From contig JAIRUF010000143.1 in assembly GCA_031254555.1 (NCBI GenBank), forward strand, positions 1 to 9,916: a stretch of 9,916 nucleotides of DNA, written 5' to 3'. Source of the DNA: Oscillospiraceae bacterium. GTDB taxonomy: Bacteria > Bacillota > Clostridia > Oscillospirales > Acutalibacteraceae. The notes beneath the pieces are model-generated. The model searched no databases. It saw only the letters and a program-made list of their open reading frames with translations, and was not told the DNA's origin. This document shows, piece by piece, positions 1 through 6,167 of the stretch; within the stretch, counting starts at the first letter, position 1; each line of letters opens with the position of its first letter. The position numbers were made by a program, and so were the translations under genes.

Positions 1-549
1 CGATAAATTCTCTATAGTTTCATACAGCAGCTTTTTTTCGTCCTCATATTCGATGTCTCTGTTTACCGTGTCAGGTTCACTGCCCAAAATATCTGACAGC
101 AGCAGCTCGTTTCCGTCCCAGTCTATGTTTAAAGGTTCGTCAATTGATATCTCAAACTTTACCGCATTTATTTTTCTTAGGTACATAAGTATTTCATTTT
201 CGATGCATCTCGAGGCATATGTGGCAAGCTTTATTTTTTTTGATGGGCAAAATGTGTTAACCGCTTTGATAAGACCTATGGTCCCAATTGACACAAGATC
301 CTCAACTCCCACTCCTGAAGCCTCAAATTTGCGTGCTATATAAACCACCAATCTTAAATTATGCGTTATAAGGGGTTCTCTGGCTTTTTCGTCCCCCTGC
401 TCTATCCTCTGCATAATTTCGAATTCCTCTTCTTTTTTCAAAGGCGGCGGCAGGGTTTGCGGTCCGTTAATATAATGTATTTCTGATATTCCTAATTTTT
501 TCTTAATGAGGCTGAACAACTGGTTTAATTTTATTTTAAGCTTGTTCAT
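1..549 (-). CDS. sigE: RNA polymerase sporulation sigma factor SigE precursor (pro-sigma-E), 3' end cut by window edge
   Basis: Mother-cell sigma factor of sporulation, made as an inactive membrane-associated precursor. The first 183 codons lie in the window with no stop. Residues 1-26 form a lysine-rich, hydrophobic pro-sequence ([12 protein letters not shown]...) ending in HYING, which aligns with the cleavage region of Bacillus pro-sigma-E. Region 2 follows: [13 protein letters not shown] at 64-76, [18 protein letters not shown] at 83-100 and [18 protein letters not shown] at 107-124. The SigE hallmark [19 protein letters not shown] is at 138-156. Region 4 lies beyond position 1. The ATG overlaps the spoIIGA stop (ATGA, 549-546); a GGAGG at 566-570 sits 16 nt upstream, rather far, which suggests translational coupling. 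Small departures from the Bacillus protein (NTFCPS for NTFNPE, KFEIS for RSEVS) look like ordinary divergence. Identity is essentially certain. Confidence 0.97.
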   Translation of the reverse strand, partial: MNKLKIKLNQLFSLIKKKLGISEIHYINGPQTLPPPLKKEEEFEIMQRIEQGDEKAREPLITHNLRLVVYIARKFEASGVGVEDLVSIGTIGLIKAVNTFCPSKKIKLATYASRCIENEILMYLRKINAVKFEISIDEPLNIDWDGNELLLSDILGSEPDTVNRDIEYEDEKKLLYETIENLS

Positions 550-1451
550 GGACTAAGCGACGCCTCCTTTTCACAATCATTTAACATGGCCGGATTTAAA
601 ATGGCCCTGTATTCTCCGTTTGACAGCAATGAATTTTTTACAGCTATGTACACTGTCTCAATCTCTGTTACATTGTTTTTGAATTCCAGTGTAAGTTTAT
701 CCGGACGAAACGCCTTAAGTAATCCGTCTCCGCCCAAGCTGTCAAAGGGTATCAGCCTTATGCGACCCTTGTGATCGTCAAGAATTTTTTGTGTGTCAAA
801 GCTGTTTTCGTCCTGCATAAATTCTGACACGTCCTTTGGCATAATATCCTTTAAAAAATCGTATTCAGCCACCACCACAGGGGTTCCGCTAAACACATCA
901 CACAATGAGTTTCCTGTGTCCACCAAAGCTTTGCCGCTCACCTGCTTTTCCATAAAATCAACAGTTATGTTGTAAATCTTATCATACGGTGCGCTTTTTC
1001 TTGAAACCCGTGATATAAGGTTGACTACGACATAACAAAAAACCGTCATTACAGTGAGCGTCAGCGCGTCTACATTAAAATAAATAGCCCCGTTGTTAAA
1101 TTGCATTCCGTGAGGCTCTAAAAAGATCCAGATGGCAAACATCAGTCCGGCAAATATAAAGTTTACCGCAAAAAACACTGCAAAAAGTCTTAAAAAGTGC
1201 TTTGCAGTGTATACCTTAAAAGCCGCAAAAATCATGCTGGCAGAAAAAACTATCTTAAGGAATACGGATAAAACCATATGAAGAGGCGGAAGAATAATTA
1301 CAAGTGAGTAAATACCGCCGAGTGCACTTGAGAGCAAAATCCTCCACCTTTTAGGTTTTTCCTTATTTATAAAAGATGTCTCAAGCAACAAGAAGTAGTT
1401 GACAAATATATTAATGACTATAAGTATATCTATGTATACGCTTTGTCTCAT
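546..1451 (-). CDS. spoIIGA: Sporulation sigma-E factor processing peptidase SpoIIGA
   Basis: Membrane aspartic protease that removes the pro-sequence of sigma-E after a signal from the forespore. The N-terminal half (about residues 3-150) carries about five hydrophobic membrane segments. The C-terminal half is the soluble protease domain with the catalytic motif VDTGNS, Asp178 from the chosen start. Further family matches are [16 protein letters not shown] and [13 protein letters not shown] near the C-terminus. The product has 301 residues, about the usual length. An ATG at 1469 would add six residues, but the ribosome binding site lies inside that extension, so the ATG at 1451 is the real start. 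It is followed directly by its substrate gene sigE with a 4-nt overlap, the classic spoIIG order. In many clostridia ftsZ lies upstream; here it is malQ. Confidence 0.97.
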   Translation of the reverse strand: MRQSVYIDILIVINIFVNYFLLLETSFINKEKPKRWRILLSSALGGIYSLVIILPPLHMVLSVFLKIVFSASMIFAAFKVYTAKHFLRLFAVFFAVNFIFAGLMFAIWIFLEPHGMQFNNGAIYFNVDALTLTVMTVFCYVVVNLISRVSRKSAPYDKIYNITVDFMEKQVSGKALVDTGNSLCDVFSGTPVVVAEYDFLKDIMPKDVSEFMQDENSFDTQKILDDHKGRIRLIPFDSLGGDGLLKAFRPDKLTLEFKNNVTEIETVYIAVKNSLLSNGEYRAILNPAMLNDCEKEASLSP

Positions 1452-1457
1452 AATGGG

Positions 1458-1465
1458 CACCTCCC
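1458..1465 (-). promoter_or_regulatory. Ribosome binding site that fixes the spoIIGA start
   Basis: On the minus strand this reads GGGAGGTG, a near-perfect anti-16S match, 6 nt before the ATG at 1451. It lies inside the reading frame of the upstream ATG at 1469, so that upstream ATG is not the start. Confidence 0.85.
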
Positions 1466-1474
1466 ACATCGCTT

Positions 1475-1508
1475 ATTATATTATTAAAAGGACACAATTT
1501 ATGTCGAT
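1475..1508 (-). promoter_or_regulatory. Candidate Spo0A-dependent spoIIG promoter with 21-bp spacer and 0A-like box
   Basis: On the minus strand a perfect -10 TATAAT (1480-1475) is preceded by a -35-like TCGACA (1507-1502; 5 of 6 to TTGACA) across 21 bp. The same bases form a 0A-like box, TGTCGAT on the plus strand at 1502-1508, 6 of 7 to TGTCGAA. The Bacillus subtilis spoIIG promoter is known for a 22-bp spacer and Spo0A boxes around its -35, so the layout is like that promoter. Transcription would start near 1468, leaving a leader of about 17 nt that just includes the ribosome binding site. One 0A box in A+T-rich DNA is weak evidence; the position in front of spoIIGA is what raises it. Confidence 0.5.
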
Positions 1509-1520
1509 TATAGTACACAA

Positions 1521-1550
1521 AATAAAAACTCCTTTTGATAATACAAGAGG
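1521..1550 (-). terminator. Weak candidate intrinsic terminator after malQ
   Basis: Read on the minus strand, CCTCTTG and CAAAAGG can pair around a TATTAT loop (six of seven pairs, one C/A mismatch), followed by AGTTTTTATTTT. It begins 27 nt past the malQ stop and lies upstream of the spoIIGA promoter. The stem is short and imperfect, so read-through into spoIIG is possible. Confidence 0.35.
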
Positions 1551-1576
1551 CGGCCCTATAAGCTTTTCACATCTTT

Positions 1577-3067
1577 TTATAAACTCCGGCCATAAAGCGA
1601 AGTCAGTTCAGCCATGTACTCTGCAAGATTGCCGCTGAGCATATTTTTACCAAGGCGCCACGACCAGTTGTAAGGGCTTACAGTTGACGGCGTATTTATC
1701 CTCGCATAGCTGTCAAGCTCCAGCCAGTCCTGCATAGGAATTATGGCAAGGTTCGCCCTGCAGCGCATACACTCCCGCATCATCGCTTGAGGCAGGCCGC
1801 TTTTTTGAGAGATATTCAAATATTCCATTGCGCTTTGACACGATTTTAAATCAGCGGTTTTACTCCAGCCTTTAATGGTTTCATTGTCGTGGGTACCGGT
1901 ATAGACTACCGTGTTTTCCGTATACATATCAGGATGATCTTCAGGATCTTCGGAGTCAAACGCATATTGAAGCACTTTCATACCGGGGAAGGCGCTTTCC
2001 CTTAAAAGCTTTCTTACCCCATGAGTTAAAAAGCCCAAATCCTCAGCGATAATCCCGGCTTTCGGAACGGCTTGTCTTATTGCGTTTACAAAATCCATTC
2101 CGGGGCCTTTTACCCATCGCCCGTTTGCCGCTGTTTTTTCGTCACGGCCTATGACGTAATAGCTTTCCAGACCTCTAAAATGATCTATTCTTACAACATC
2201 ATATAGCTCAAAATTACTTTTCAGTCGTCGTATCCACCACTCAAATCCTGTTTCCACGTGTGCTTCCCAATCATAAAGGGGGTTCCCCCAGATCTGTCCG
2301 TCACTTGAAAAAAAATCTGGCGGGACGCCGGCCACTTCACTTGGATAAGAGTTTTTATCAAGCTGAAACAGTTCAGGATTTTTCCACACATCCGCACTGT
2401 CCAGAGATACATAGATTGGGATATCTCCAATAATTCGCACGCCGCGCTCCTTTGCATATGCCCTAAGACTTCTGTATTGTTTTAAAAATTGGTACTGCAA
2501 AAAGGCATGATAGCGTATCTCCTTTTGCATCTCTTTTCCAATGCCGCTCAAAAGTTCAGATCGGAATAACCGCCACGGCTCATCCCACTCAATCCACGAG
2601 CGGTTTTTTTGACTTGCCTTTACAGCCATATACAATCCGTAATCCAAAAACCAGTGGTTATGAGATATAAATTCATCCAGTGCCGCCTCGTCTTTAAAGT
2701 TGGAAAATGCCTTGCGCAAAACCGGTTCCCTAAAGTTGTAAAGTGCGCTGTAGTCTACGCGGTTCTCGACTCTTCCCCAATTGATATCCTTAAAATCTTT
2801 TTGTGCAAGCAACCCTTCATTGCACAAAATGTCTAAATCAATATAATATGGATTGCCCGCAAAGGCCGATAAACTCTGGTAAGGGCTTGCTCCAAATCCT
2901 ACAGGGCCTAAAGGCAGTATCTGCCAATATCTCTGCTTTGCTTCCGATAGGAAGTCCACCCACTGCATTGCTTCTTTGCCAAAACTGCCTATTCCATATG
3001 GAGATGGCAGGCTAAAAACCGGCAAAAGCACACCTGATGATCTATTAAAATAACTTTTATTATCCAT
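1577..3067 (-). CDS. malQ: 4-alpha-glucanotransferase (amylomaltase, GH77)
   Basis: Cytoplasmic disproportionating enzyme that transfers alpha-1,4-glucan segments between maltooligosaccharides, used in maltodextrin or glycogen turnover. The protein is full length at 496 residues, typical for the bacterial family. Hallmarks in order: SSGVLLPVFSLPSPYGIGSFG at the start, YWQILPLGP at 48-56, the acceptor-site stretch SPYQSLSAFAGNP at 61-73, GDIPIYVS at 214-221, the nucleophile motif VRIDHFRGLE with Asp295, acid/base IIAEDLG with Glu342, and the third carboxylate in TGTHDNET with Asp394. The C-terminal MQDWLEL and STVSPYNWSWR motifs are present. No active-site residue is missing. GAGG at 3077-3080 lies 9 nt before the ATG. 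It stands alone between unrelated blocks, with no other glycogen or maltose gene nearby. Confidence 0.98.
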   Translation of the reverse strand: MDNKSYFNRSSGVLLPVFSLPSPYGIGSFGKEAMQWVDFLSEAKQRYWQILPLGPVGFGASPYQSLSAFAGNPYYIDLDILCNEGLLAQKDFKDINWGRVENRVDYSALYNFREPVLRKAFSNFKDEAALDEFISHNHWFLDYGLYMAVKASQKNRSWIEWDEPWRLFRSELLSGIGKEMQKEIRYHAFLQYQFLKQYRSLRAYAKERGVRIIGDIPIYVSLDSADVWKNPELFQLDKNSYPSEVAGVPPDFFSSDGQIWGNPLYDWEAHVETGFEWWIRRLKSNFELYDVVRIDHFRGLESYYVIGRDEKTAANGRWVKGPGMDFVNAIRQAVPKAGIIAEDLGFLTHGVRKLLRESAFPGMKVLQYAFDSEDPEDHPDMYTENTVVYTGTHDNETIKGWSKTADLKSCQSAMEYLNISQKSGLPQAMMRECMRCRANLAIIPMQDWLELDSYARINTPSTVSPYNWSWRLGKNMLSGNLAEYMAELTSLYGRSL

Positions 3068-3147
3068 AAACTATTTCCTCATGCCTCATTGTCCTCATTT
3101 TATTTAAGATTTTCAACAATATCGTCTAAACATCTTTCAACGCCCCT

Positions 3148-3177
3148 GTTATAAGACAGTTTATTTATATCTGTCTA
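3148..3177 (-). promoter_or_regulatory. Candidate malQ promoter overlapping an inverted repeat
   Basis: On the minus strand TAGACA (3177-3172; 5 of 6 to TTGACA), an 18-bp spacer and TATAAC (3153-3148; 5 of 6 to TATAAT) form a sigma-A-like promoter. The start would fall near 3141, giving a leader of about 73 nt to the malQ ATG. A perfect 6-bp inverted repeat, AGACAG-N11-CTGTCT (3154-3159 and 3171-3176), covers both edges of the spacer and most of the -35, where a dimeric repressor could sit. The regulator is unknown. Confidence 0.45.
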
Positions 3178-3307
3178 ATTATTCAATTTGAAGCACTTTA
3201 TGTAATGATACCATTATTATACTTCACCACTATGTCGGATACAAGAAATCCATGCGGTTTCGACGGCATAAAGGATGAGCCGTGGTACAACATTTTAAAT
3301 AGGGATG

Positions 3308-3339
3308 GGCGGCTTTCAAAAGTAGAAAGCCGCCTTTTT
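3308..3339 (+). terminator. Intrinsic terminator oriented for a plus-strand transcript
   Basis: A perfect 10-bp stem, GGCGGCTTTC (3308-3317) with GAAAGCCGCC (3325-3334), has a 7-nt loop AAAAGTA and is followed at once by TTTTT (3335-3339). On the minus strand there is no T tract after the stem, so the signal is for rightward transcription. No convincing plus-strand gene lies upstream of it. Confidence 0.75.
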
Positions 3340-3375
3340 GAAGCGCCGAGCATTATATTATAAAGTTTTATCAAC

Positions 3376-3408
3376 AAAAAATCCCTGCCTTTGCGGCAGG
3401 GATTTTTT
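3376..3408 (-). terminator. Strong bidirectional intrinsic terminator after the lipoprotein gene
   Basis: AAAAAATCCCTGCC (3376-3389) pairs perfectly over 14 bp with GGCAGGGATTTTTT (3395-3408) around a 5-nt loop. The GC core is flanked by six A and six T, so it works in both directions. On the minus strand it begins 50 nt past the lipoprotein stop and should separate that transcript from malQ. Confidence 0.9.
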
Positions 3409-3458
3409 ACTTTGCCATGACCTGACAAAGCGCATCTGCAATAAATAAATCTTAATAA

Positions 3459-3866
3459 TTATTTAATCAGCAACGAATATATTTCGTCTCCATTATTGTC
3501 AAGATAAACATATTTTACTTGAGCATTCTTAATGCCAAATTTTTTCATTTCAGGGATAACAAGATTTTTTGCTGTCGTCTCTAAGGTTCCTTTCTGAGAC
3601 TCAAGACCAGGTCTTATCTGATCCTTATCAACATCCATAACATATTTATAGGTATATACCAAAGTGCTTCCTTCACCGGTGACATTCAAATCCATAGTAT
3701 CTCCCAATGAGGCTTTCAACGAATCCAATGCATCTTCCGACATGCTAATGTATTTCTTCAATTTTGGATCAACTTTTGCTCCGCTGTCAGAACCTTTGCC
3801 GCATCCTGCTATAAACAACAATGACACCATACATAACACTAGAAATGCTGAGATAGTTCTTTTCAT
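3459..3866 (-). CDS. Small secreted lipoprotein, DUF4854-like
   Basis: Predicted lipoprotein of 135 residues with unknown function. The N-terminus MKR is followed by a hydrophobic core and the lipobox FIAGC, with the lipidated cysteine at residue 22; a short Gly/Ser linker follows. The mature domain of about 105 residues has an acidic helical stretch (SEDALDSLKASLGD), then strands such as TLVYTYKYVMDV, and ends in QVKYVYLDNNGDEIYSLLIK, an alpha/beta pattern like small Firmicute lipoproteins grouped as DUF4854. That family assignment is from memory of its pattern and is moderate. GGAGGAG sits 5 nt before the ATG, a strong start. It has its own promoter and terminator, so it is expressed separately from the upstream lipid-type operon even though it follows it by only 156 bp. 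Confidence 0.85.
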   Translation of the reverse strand: MKRTISAFLVLCMVSLLFIAGCGKGSDSGAKVDPKLKKYISMSEDALDSLKASLGDTMDLNVTGEGSTLVYTYKYVMDVDKDQIRPGLESQKGTLETTAKNLVIPEMKKFGIKNAQVKYVYLDNNGDEIYSLLIK

Positions 3867-3895
3867 TTTAGCTCCTCCAATTTCTGTTTTTTATG

Positions 3896-3927
3896 CGGTT
3901 TGCCAAACCGACGGTAGCTGATAACCG
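3896..3927. repeat. Inverted repeats (candidate leader hairpins) upstream of the lipoprotein gene
   Basis: CGGTTTG-C-CAAACCG (3896-3910) is a perfect 7-bp inverted repeat with a 1-nt centre. Next to it CGGT-N8-ACCG (3912-3927) forms a second, weaker one. Both lie in the predicted 112-nt leader of the lipoprotein mRNA, 30 to 61 nt before the ATG. No T tract follows, so they are not terminators. They could be an RNA structure or a protein-binding site. I do not recognise a known riboswitch class. Confidence 0.45.
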
Positions 3928-3984
3928 ACCTTTAATACAAATGAGTACAACCCCACCTGATGGCAATGCACCCGCAACTATAAC

Positions 3985-4013
3985 ATTATAACACGGTTTT
4001 ATTGCAAGGGCAA
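3985..4013 (-). promoter_or_regulatory. Sigma-A-type promoter of the lipoprotein gene
   Basis: On the minus strand TTGCCC (4013-4008; 4 of 6 to TTGACA) is separated by exactly 17 bp from a perfect TATAAT (3990-3985). It lies just past the stop codon of the upstream ligase gene. Transcription would start near 3978, about 112 nt before the ATG. It is the best-looking housekeeping promoter in the window. Confidence 0.65.
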
Positions 4014-4022
4014 TATTTTATT

Positions 4023-5405
4023 TCAAATCATATTTTGCAGACGGGCATAATCGATTTTTGCACTGTGCCGTTTATCCATCGGGATTTTTTTAACAAAAGC
4101 CACTTTTTCAATTCGCTGTGATTTCAAAAATTTTAAGATGGTTTCAGGGGCAATATCTGACTTCTCAACAACCACAATCCGTTTTTTATCCTGCAATAAA
4201 ACTGCCCCGCGAATACCAAACTGAAAATCCAAAATACACTCAACACCGAACGGGTACAGTGTTCCAAATTCATCATTGATGGCTTGGCTCACACGCCCCA
4301 GCAACCAAAGGCATCCCTGTTCGTCAAAATACCCTGCGTCACCTGTCCTATGCCACACTTTATCTCCCTGATGGATTTTATTTTCGCTGTCGCCTACTCC
4401 ATTCATGTATCCCTTTAAAACGGTTTTTCCGCTGACTAAGATTTCCTGTTCCTCGCCAATTATGCATTCAACTCCGGGGACAACGTGCCCAACGGGTAAC
4501 CCCGCTCCCTCATTGATTTTTTGCCTGTTTGTATGGTTGACATCTTCCCAGCGGATACCGGAAATCGGTTCGGCCTCGGTTGAGCCATAGACAATATGCA
4601 AATCTATATCTTCGCGGATATTCTTTAATAGACTTGGATAAACCGGCCCTCCTCCAAGATAGACGTTTTTAAGATTTGGAAAATCACCATGCTTTAAAAG
4701 ACCCCTCATCAATGCCGGAGAGCAGATCGTTCGGCTAACTTTTTGGAGTTGCATTTGTCTTGCAAGTTTTGCGGAATTGATTTTAGATCTATAGCTTTTA
4801 TCAGGCAGCAGGGTTGTCATGCCTGCCGCCATGTTGGCTAGAGTAAAAACCGGCAGTGTCCCCAAATCGATATGATTTTCATTAAAATCAATATGTTCTA
4901 TAAGCGCATGATATTGGTCAATTAAAAAACCGTGCGTCCTCTCAGCAATTTTCGGAAGCCCGGTAGTCCCGCTTGTAAAAGATAAAATTGCCGGATGATT
5001 CTCATCCAGTTTTTCGGCAGAAACAGGGTCGCCTTTGCCGTTTACTTTAACAGTTTTAATTTTTCTCATTTTGGAATATCCGTTTTTAATTATACCTGTT
5101 ACGCCGTCACAGACAATTATGTCTGGCTTTAATCTGTCAATGCTGTCGTTTACAAACTTTGCCCCTCGTGAAAAATCAATAAAAATGGGAACTGCGCCGA
5201 TGCTCCATGCCCCTACCATCGCTATGTACAATTCAATAGAAAGAGGTATAAATACCAAAATATAACTATTGCTTTTGATTCCGTTATCCCTAAGAAAACC
5301 GCCGAAGCGCAGCCCCTGTTCAGACAGTTCTTTATAGCTTACGCGTTCACCGTTTTGGATCAACGCGGTTTTATCTGCACGCCTGAATAGCTCAAGAATA
5401 TTCAC
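4023..5405 (-). CDS. OleC-like class I adenylate-forming enzyme (AMP-binding acyl ligase)
   Basis: Activates a carboxylic acid with ATP to an acyl-adenylate, usually passed on to CoA or, in OleC, used to close a beta-lactone. Core motifs are intact: P-loop SFTSGTTGLPK (142-152), YGSTEAEP (273-280), TGDAGYFDEQG (354-364), hinge LLGR (368-371), and the C-terminal catalytic lysine in KRHSAKID (Lys450). SPALMRGLL, GGGPVYPSLL and STEAEPIS resemble OleC and the related 'fatty acid CoA ligase' branch more than ordinary FadD. At 460 residues it is shorter than most ligases; the N-terminal domain is compact. It starts with GTG 3 nt after the acyltransferase stop, using GGAGGT about 8 nt upstream. It is the last gene of the five-gene operon. 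No OleA, OleB or OleD is visible, so the acyl substrate and acceptor are unknown. Confidence 0.9.
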   Translation of the reverse strand: MNILELFRRADKTALIQNGERVSYKELSEQGLRFGGFLRDNGIKSNSYILVFIPLSIELYIAMVGAWSIGAVPIFIDFSRGAKFVNDSIDRLKPDIIVCDGVTGIIKNGYSKMRKIKTVKVNGKGDPVSAEKLDENHPAILSFTSGTTGLPKIAERTHGFLIDQYHALIEHIDFNENHIDLGTLPVFTLANMAAGMTTLLPDKSYRSKINSAKLARQMQLQKVSRTICSPALMRGLLKHGDFPNLKNVYLGGGPVYPSLLKNIREDIDLHIVYGSTEAEPISGIRWEDVNHTNRQKINEGAGLPVGHVVPGVECIIGEEQEILVSGKTVLKGYMNGVGDSENKIHQGDKVWHRTGDAGYFDEQGCLWLLGRVSQAINDEFGTLYPFGVECILDFQFGIRGAVLLQDKKRIVVVEKSDIAPETILKFLKSQRIEKVAFVKKIPMDKRHSAKIDYARLQNMI

Positions 5406-5408
5406 GGA

Positions 5409-6167
5409 TCATACCTCCAGCGAGTAAAGCGTATACTCACGAAACTTTTTGCTGCCATATTTCCCGACAATTCTCTGTGAATAATTCTCTTCACTCATCA
5501 ATGCTGCAACGGCAGTTCTCAGTCCCTTTTCCTGTCCTGTCATAAGCACATGATTCATAAGCGCCGCCCCAATTCCGCTGCTCCGGAACTCCGGGAGAAC
5601 CGCCATCGTTTTCAAAATCAAATTTTCCCCAGATAAAAAAGTAAAGATAAATCCGGCAGTTTTTCCGTCCTTGACCGCAAATATCATCAATTCCTCGTCC
5701 AGCATAGGTAAAAGCGGCTGATACAATTTTAAAAACTCATCTTTTGAAATATCATTATATAAGAAGTTTTCATCAAACCCCTGCAAGGAAAGCTCGTATA
5801 TCCGTTCCAGATCATGTCTTGACTCAGCTTTATTAAAATTACGGATTTTTATTTTATCATTTTTAGTAGACTCAATATTTCCCAGTGGGAACTTACCGCT
5901 GCTATATTTTTTTAAAGGCTTAAATCCAGCCTCAACAAGAACCTCGTTATACCAAAGAGGATTTTGCGGCTCCATCGGGAAAAACGGTTCGTCTTCGCTC
6001 CAGCTAACCAAACGGTATGTATGCCAGGTGTCACCGTTGATAGGCGCGATAATTCTCTTATGCCCTGCACTTTTTAAATCATTTACATATTCCGCCAATT
6101 GTCGTTTTCCCACTTCTTTATCTTTCATTTCAAAACAACCGATATAACCTTTATCAGAATATATCAT
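5409..6167 (-). CDS. GNAT-family acyltransferase with an extended N-terminal half
   Basis: Predicted CoA-dependent N-acyltransferase of 252 residues. The C-terminal half (about 105-252) is a GNAT fold: MIFAVKDGKTAGFIF at 161-175, then MAVLPEFRSSGIGAALM at 188-204 with the acyl-CoA pyrophosphate-binding RSSGIGAA at 195-202. The N-terminal half is not a plain extension: YIGCFEMKDKEVGKRQLAEY, IIAPINGDTWHTYRL and NPLWYNEVLVEAGF match the 'GP-NGDTW--YR ... YY---E--GF' pattern of larger YghO-like acyltransferases, which have a paired GNAT-like domain. The substrate is unknown. The ATG overlaps the stop of the membrane kinase gene (ATGA, 6167-6164), and the ligase gene follows after 3 nt. An acyltransferase next to an acyl-activating ligase suggests that the ligase supplies the acyl donor; this is inference. 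Confidence 0.85.
   Translation of the reverse strand: MIYSDKGYIGCFEMKDKEVGKRQLAEYVNDLKSAGHKRIIAPINGDTWHTYRLVSWSEDEPFFPMEPQNPLWYNEVLVEAGFKPLKKYSSGKFPLGNIESTKNDKIKIRNFNKAESRHDLERIYELSLQGFDENFLYNDISKDEFLKLYQPLLPMLDEELMIFAVKDGKTAGFIFTFLSGENLILKTMAVLPEFRSSGIGAALMNHVLMTGQEKGLRTAVAALMSEENYSQRIVGKYGSKKFREYTLYSLEV

Larger units (their letters stand above)
3068..3458. other. Intergenic region between malQ and the lipoprotein gene (391 bp)
   Basis: The only long stretch without a gene. From right to left it contains the strong bidirectional terminator of the lipoprotein transcript, a second hairpin oriented as a plus-strand terminator, and a candidate malQ promoter overlapped by an inverted repeat. A 43-codon plus-strand frame (3232-3363) and a 76-codon minus-strand frame (3428-3198) are open here, but both run through terminator hairpins, have no ribosome binding site that I can see and show no familiar motif, so neither is called. 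Confidence 0.6.

Noticed and set aside
53..343. 96-codon plus-strand frame opposite sigE, and similar frames opposite the other genes
   Set aside because: All are antisense shadows of clearly recognised minus-strand genes, with no motifs or ribosome binding sites of their own.
1452..1469. Upstream ATG giving a six-residue longer SpoIIGA
   Set aside because: The GGGAGGTG ribosome binding site lies within those six codons, correctly spaced for the ATG at 1451, and SpoIIGA homologues begin close to that methionine.
3127..3139. Possible catabolite-response (cre) site in the malQ leader, TGAAAGATGTTTA on the minus strand
   Set aside because: It resembles TGAAAGCGTTTA but has an extra base and lacks the central CG that CcpA sites keep.
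3232..3363. 43-codon plus-strand open frame beginning MSDTRNPCGF
   Set aside because: It has no ribosome binding site and runs straight through the plus-strand terminator at 3308-3339, which would end its mRNA. No familiar motif.
3198..3428. 76-codon minus-strand open frame between the lipoprotein gene and malQ
   Set aside because: It reads through the strong bidirectional terminator and the second hairpin, so most of its residues encode stem sequence. No domain pattern.
4001..4020. Hairpin ATTGC-N4-GCAAT just past the ligase stop as a terminator for the operon
   Set aside because: The stem is only 5 bp and the T-rich tail is on the plus strand, the wrong direction. It also overlaps the -35 of the lipoprotein promoter.
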